Shown here: positions 62,022 to 64,000 of the stretch, in pieces | Layout of the letters: each line of letters opens with the position of its first letter | Numbering within the stretch: the first letter of the stretch is position 1 | From: Struthio camelus | Taxonomy: Eukaryota > Chordata > Aves > Struthioniformes > Struthionidae | Assembly (NCBI RefSeq): GCF_040807025.1 | Contig: NC_090953.1 | Location: forward strand, 2,169,501 to 2,233,500 | DNA: 64,000 nucleotides | Reading direction: 5' to 3' | The notes under the pieces: model-generated | Seen by the model: the letters and a program-made list of their open reading frames with translations, nothing else | Told to the model about the DNA's origin: nothing | The model's database searches: none | Program-made: the position numbers and the translations under genes

Positions 62022-63707
62022 TTACTGACCAACATTAGCTGCAAGGCATATCATATGTTAACCAGACCTAGCTAAGGAGGGGGGTGGTTTGAACAAAAGG
62101 GAAAGAGAGTCCCTGTGACTGTTAACGCTTTAGAAGCTGCTAGCACGGCACAGTTACCTCCCCTAGCCTCGCATCAACCATCTCTAGTTTGTGACAACGC
62201 AACTCTATACTGGACCTTTTTTGGGTGCTTAGAGGACAGCAGCAATTCCCTTCCTCATCAGAGCAGAGACTCAGCAGCTCTGTCCTGTGTGCGTGCGCGC
62301 CCCTCAGCTTTGCGCCGAGGTGGTACGTAACAGCGCGCGCGTCCACGCTGCTGCTGAGCGGCCGTCCCGCTGCTGCTACCGCAGCGAGCCTTCCCGTCCT
62401 CTAGCGAGAGCGGTTTGCCAGGAATTCAGCGCGCGCTCATCCTCCCCGCACCTTGGCACGGAGCAGCAGAGATTTATCCCCTCCTCCTACGCTGCTCCAA
62501 GCCCGAGTAAACAGGCAGGGGAAGGGCTTTGCGCTGCGGAGGAGGCTGGGCACTTCTTCCTGACCTGCTGCCGCAGGCTCTGCTCGCGCCGGCCGTCTCC
62601 CCGCCACCGCAGGGTGCGGGGACTCAGGGCTGGGCCCCACGCACACGCACCCGCCCCCGCGCTGGTGCCGGGGCTTTGGTTGTCAGCGCTCGGGTTCAGC
62701 CCTCTGCTGAACGCAGGAGCAGGAAGGGCCTGGATGGAGGCAGACTGGAGTTGAAGGCGGCTGCAGAAAGGGCTCGTTCCTTCCCCTGGGGTCACCAGCC
62801 CTGCGTCTGCCCCCAGGCTGGGCCTGCTGGCACAGCCCGTTACGGGTGAAAAATGGGCTAACATCACCGCCAGGGCGATAGCCCTGGTTCAGGGACCTGG
62901 CGCTGTCCCTTGGACAGAAAGGGCCAGGCAAGCCGCATCCTGCTCCGTCAGCGCCCGTCGCACAGGGCTGCGCGCTGCCCAAACGCCAGAAACGCGGCAA
63001 AGCCCTTTCCCAGCCCTGCTCCAGTTCTCACCCGCCTGCAGCTCAGACAGATGGAGCGTGAAACCGCCCGTCCTTCAACCTCCTCCTCAAGGCAGGGGTC
63101 CCCGGAGCACGCCCGGGCGCCCGGGCCCCGCCAGGCTCTCGGCCCTGGGCTCAGCTGACGTCTGGACGAGTCGGAAGCCGCCCGCACGAGGCAGAGCCGC
63201 GGCTTTGAGAGGGTACGGGCTGCTCGGCAGCATCACGCGAAGCCACAAGCGTCACCAAGGTGGCTGGCGAGCCTGCTCCTGCTCGGGCATCCGGCACCTC
63301 CGGGATGTGGCACGGAGCCGGCAGGAGGCACCTTCCCCACCGGAGGACGGAGACCGCGCTCCCTGCTGCCAACACCAGCCGTGCACGGGGCCTCCGACTT
63401 CCCAGCGAATCCAGTAATTTTCACAACCACAACCTACAAGGAACAGCGGGTGGAGGACCTCTGCCGCGCGTGTGTGTACGTGACCCAGTGAGTCTCGCCC
63501 ATCTGCCGTCCCTTCCGGGTGGTCGCGCTGTAGTTCTTTCCTGTAGCACCGCTCGCTAATCCTCAAGTCCTCAGGTGATGGAGCTGAGCTCCTAAAACTC
63601 TTCAGCTTAATCGTTGTGATGGTTTATGTCCATAACATTTGTATTAAACCCCTGTGCAACAGAACCTCAGTGTAAAAAGAAAAAAAAGTTATTAGCAAAC
63701 CACGCAG

Positions 63708-63713
63708 AATAAA
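63708..63713 (+). terminator. Candidate distal poly(A) signal AATAAA
   Basis: Canonical hexamer 1.76 kb after the CLN6 stop. The sequence before it becomes AT-rich after a GC-rich block, which suits either a long CLN6 3' UTR or another + strand transcript. Confidence 0.3.
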
Positions 63714-63909
63714 GACGTTTGGTAAAAGTTGTGTGACTCAAGTTACTTATTGAAGCCGTTCTGCTCTTCAGAGGGAGAGTCCTTGTCCCGCAGGATTTAA
63801 GGACCCGTATCTTAGATATGTAATTATAACAAGCCAAGAGCTGCACTCGTTAGGCTTCATGCTACGCTACAGCGGTCGTTATGGCCTCTAAATATTTTAT
63901 TCTCAGGTC

Positions 63910-63943
63910 TTTATTCTGTCAGTCTAATTTTATTCTGTCAGTC
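63910..63943 (+). repeat. 15-bp direct repeat TTTATTCTGTCAGTC
   Basis: Two exact copies at 63910-63924 and 63929-63943, separated by four bases. Confidence 0.8.
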
Positions 63944-64000
63944 GCAGTCTGGCTTCGAGCACTCGCCCGCCCTGCCTGCGGACTTGCTGCCCGATGGGCG

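Larger units (their letters stand above)
62022..64000. other. Region downstream of CLN6, no gene recognised
   Basis: GC- and CpG-rich from about 62280 to 63560, then AT-rich. No reading frame resembles a known protein. In human the next gene beyond CLN6 is CALML4 on the same strand; none of its EF-hand coding sequence is visible here, so at most its promoter or 5' UTR could be included. Confidence 0.5.

Noticed and set aside
62287-63200. Exon of CALML4 or another gene in the GC-rich block
   Set aside because: No EF-hand sequence or other recognisable coding segment with matching splice sites was found.

Overview
The window is a piece of a vertebrate nuclear genome, most likely a bird or another archosaur. 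It carries three protein-coding genes in spliced form. From left to right they are ITGA11 (integrin alpha-11, + strand, 5' end outside the window), FEM1B (CRL2 ubiquitin-ligase substrate receptor, - strand, complete) and CLN6 (ER membrane protein of neuronal ceroid lipofuscinosis, + strand, complete). This is the CLN6-FEM1B-ITGA11 neighbourhood of human chromosome 15, read in the opposite direction. The archosaur assignment rests on compact introns, GC-rich coding segments, a clear CR1 LINE 3' end at about 8.82-8.90 kb, other CR1-like remnants, and the absence of any Alu-, B1- or L1-like sequence that I could recognise.

Region 1 (1-about 35 kb): 27 consecutive ITGA11 coding exons whose phases all join, encoding 1101 residues from an interrupted Gly codon to the stop at 33564-33566. 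About 87 N-terminal residues (signal peptide and start of the beta-propeller) lie upstream of the window. Visible parts are the I domain with its MIDAS, three Ca-binding propeller loops, the leg domains, one membrane helix and a short tail with GFFKS. The 3' UTR region carries two miR-200-type seed matches and candidate poly(A) signals.

Region 2 (about 35-46.5 kb): ITGA11 and FEM1B are tail to tail. The interval and the FEM1B 3' UTR are AT-rich and contain a cluster of long A/T homopolymers. FEM1B has two coding exons (627 residues, the same as human) and starts in a strong CpG island.

Region 3 (46.5-64 kb): FEM1B and CLN6 are head to head with about 4.1 kb between start codons. CLN6 has seven exons encoding 317 residues. 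Directly upstream of its start codon, inside a CpG island, is a tandem array of ten 74-bp units. Nine units carry a near-consensus RFX X-box (GTTGCC-NN-GGCGAC); this is the most unusual structure in the window. A degenerate second minisatellite lies in CLN6 intron 1. The last 2 kb hold the CLN6 3' UTR and a GC-rich patch with no gene I can recognise.

The genes do not form a pathway. ITGA11 is a collagen receptor, FEM1B a degradation receptor and CLN6 an ER factor for export of lysosomal enzymes; they share only conserved linkage. I found no bacterial-type operons, CRISPR arrays, tRNA or rRNA genes or viral genes.
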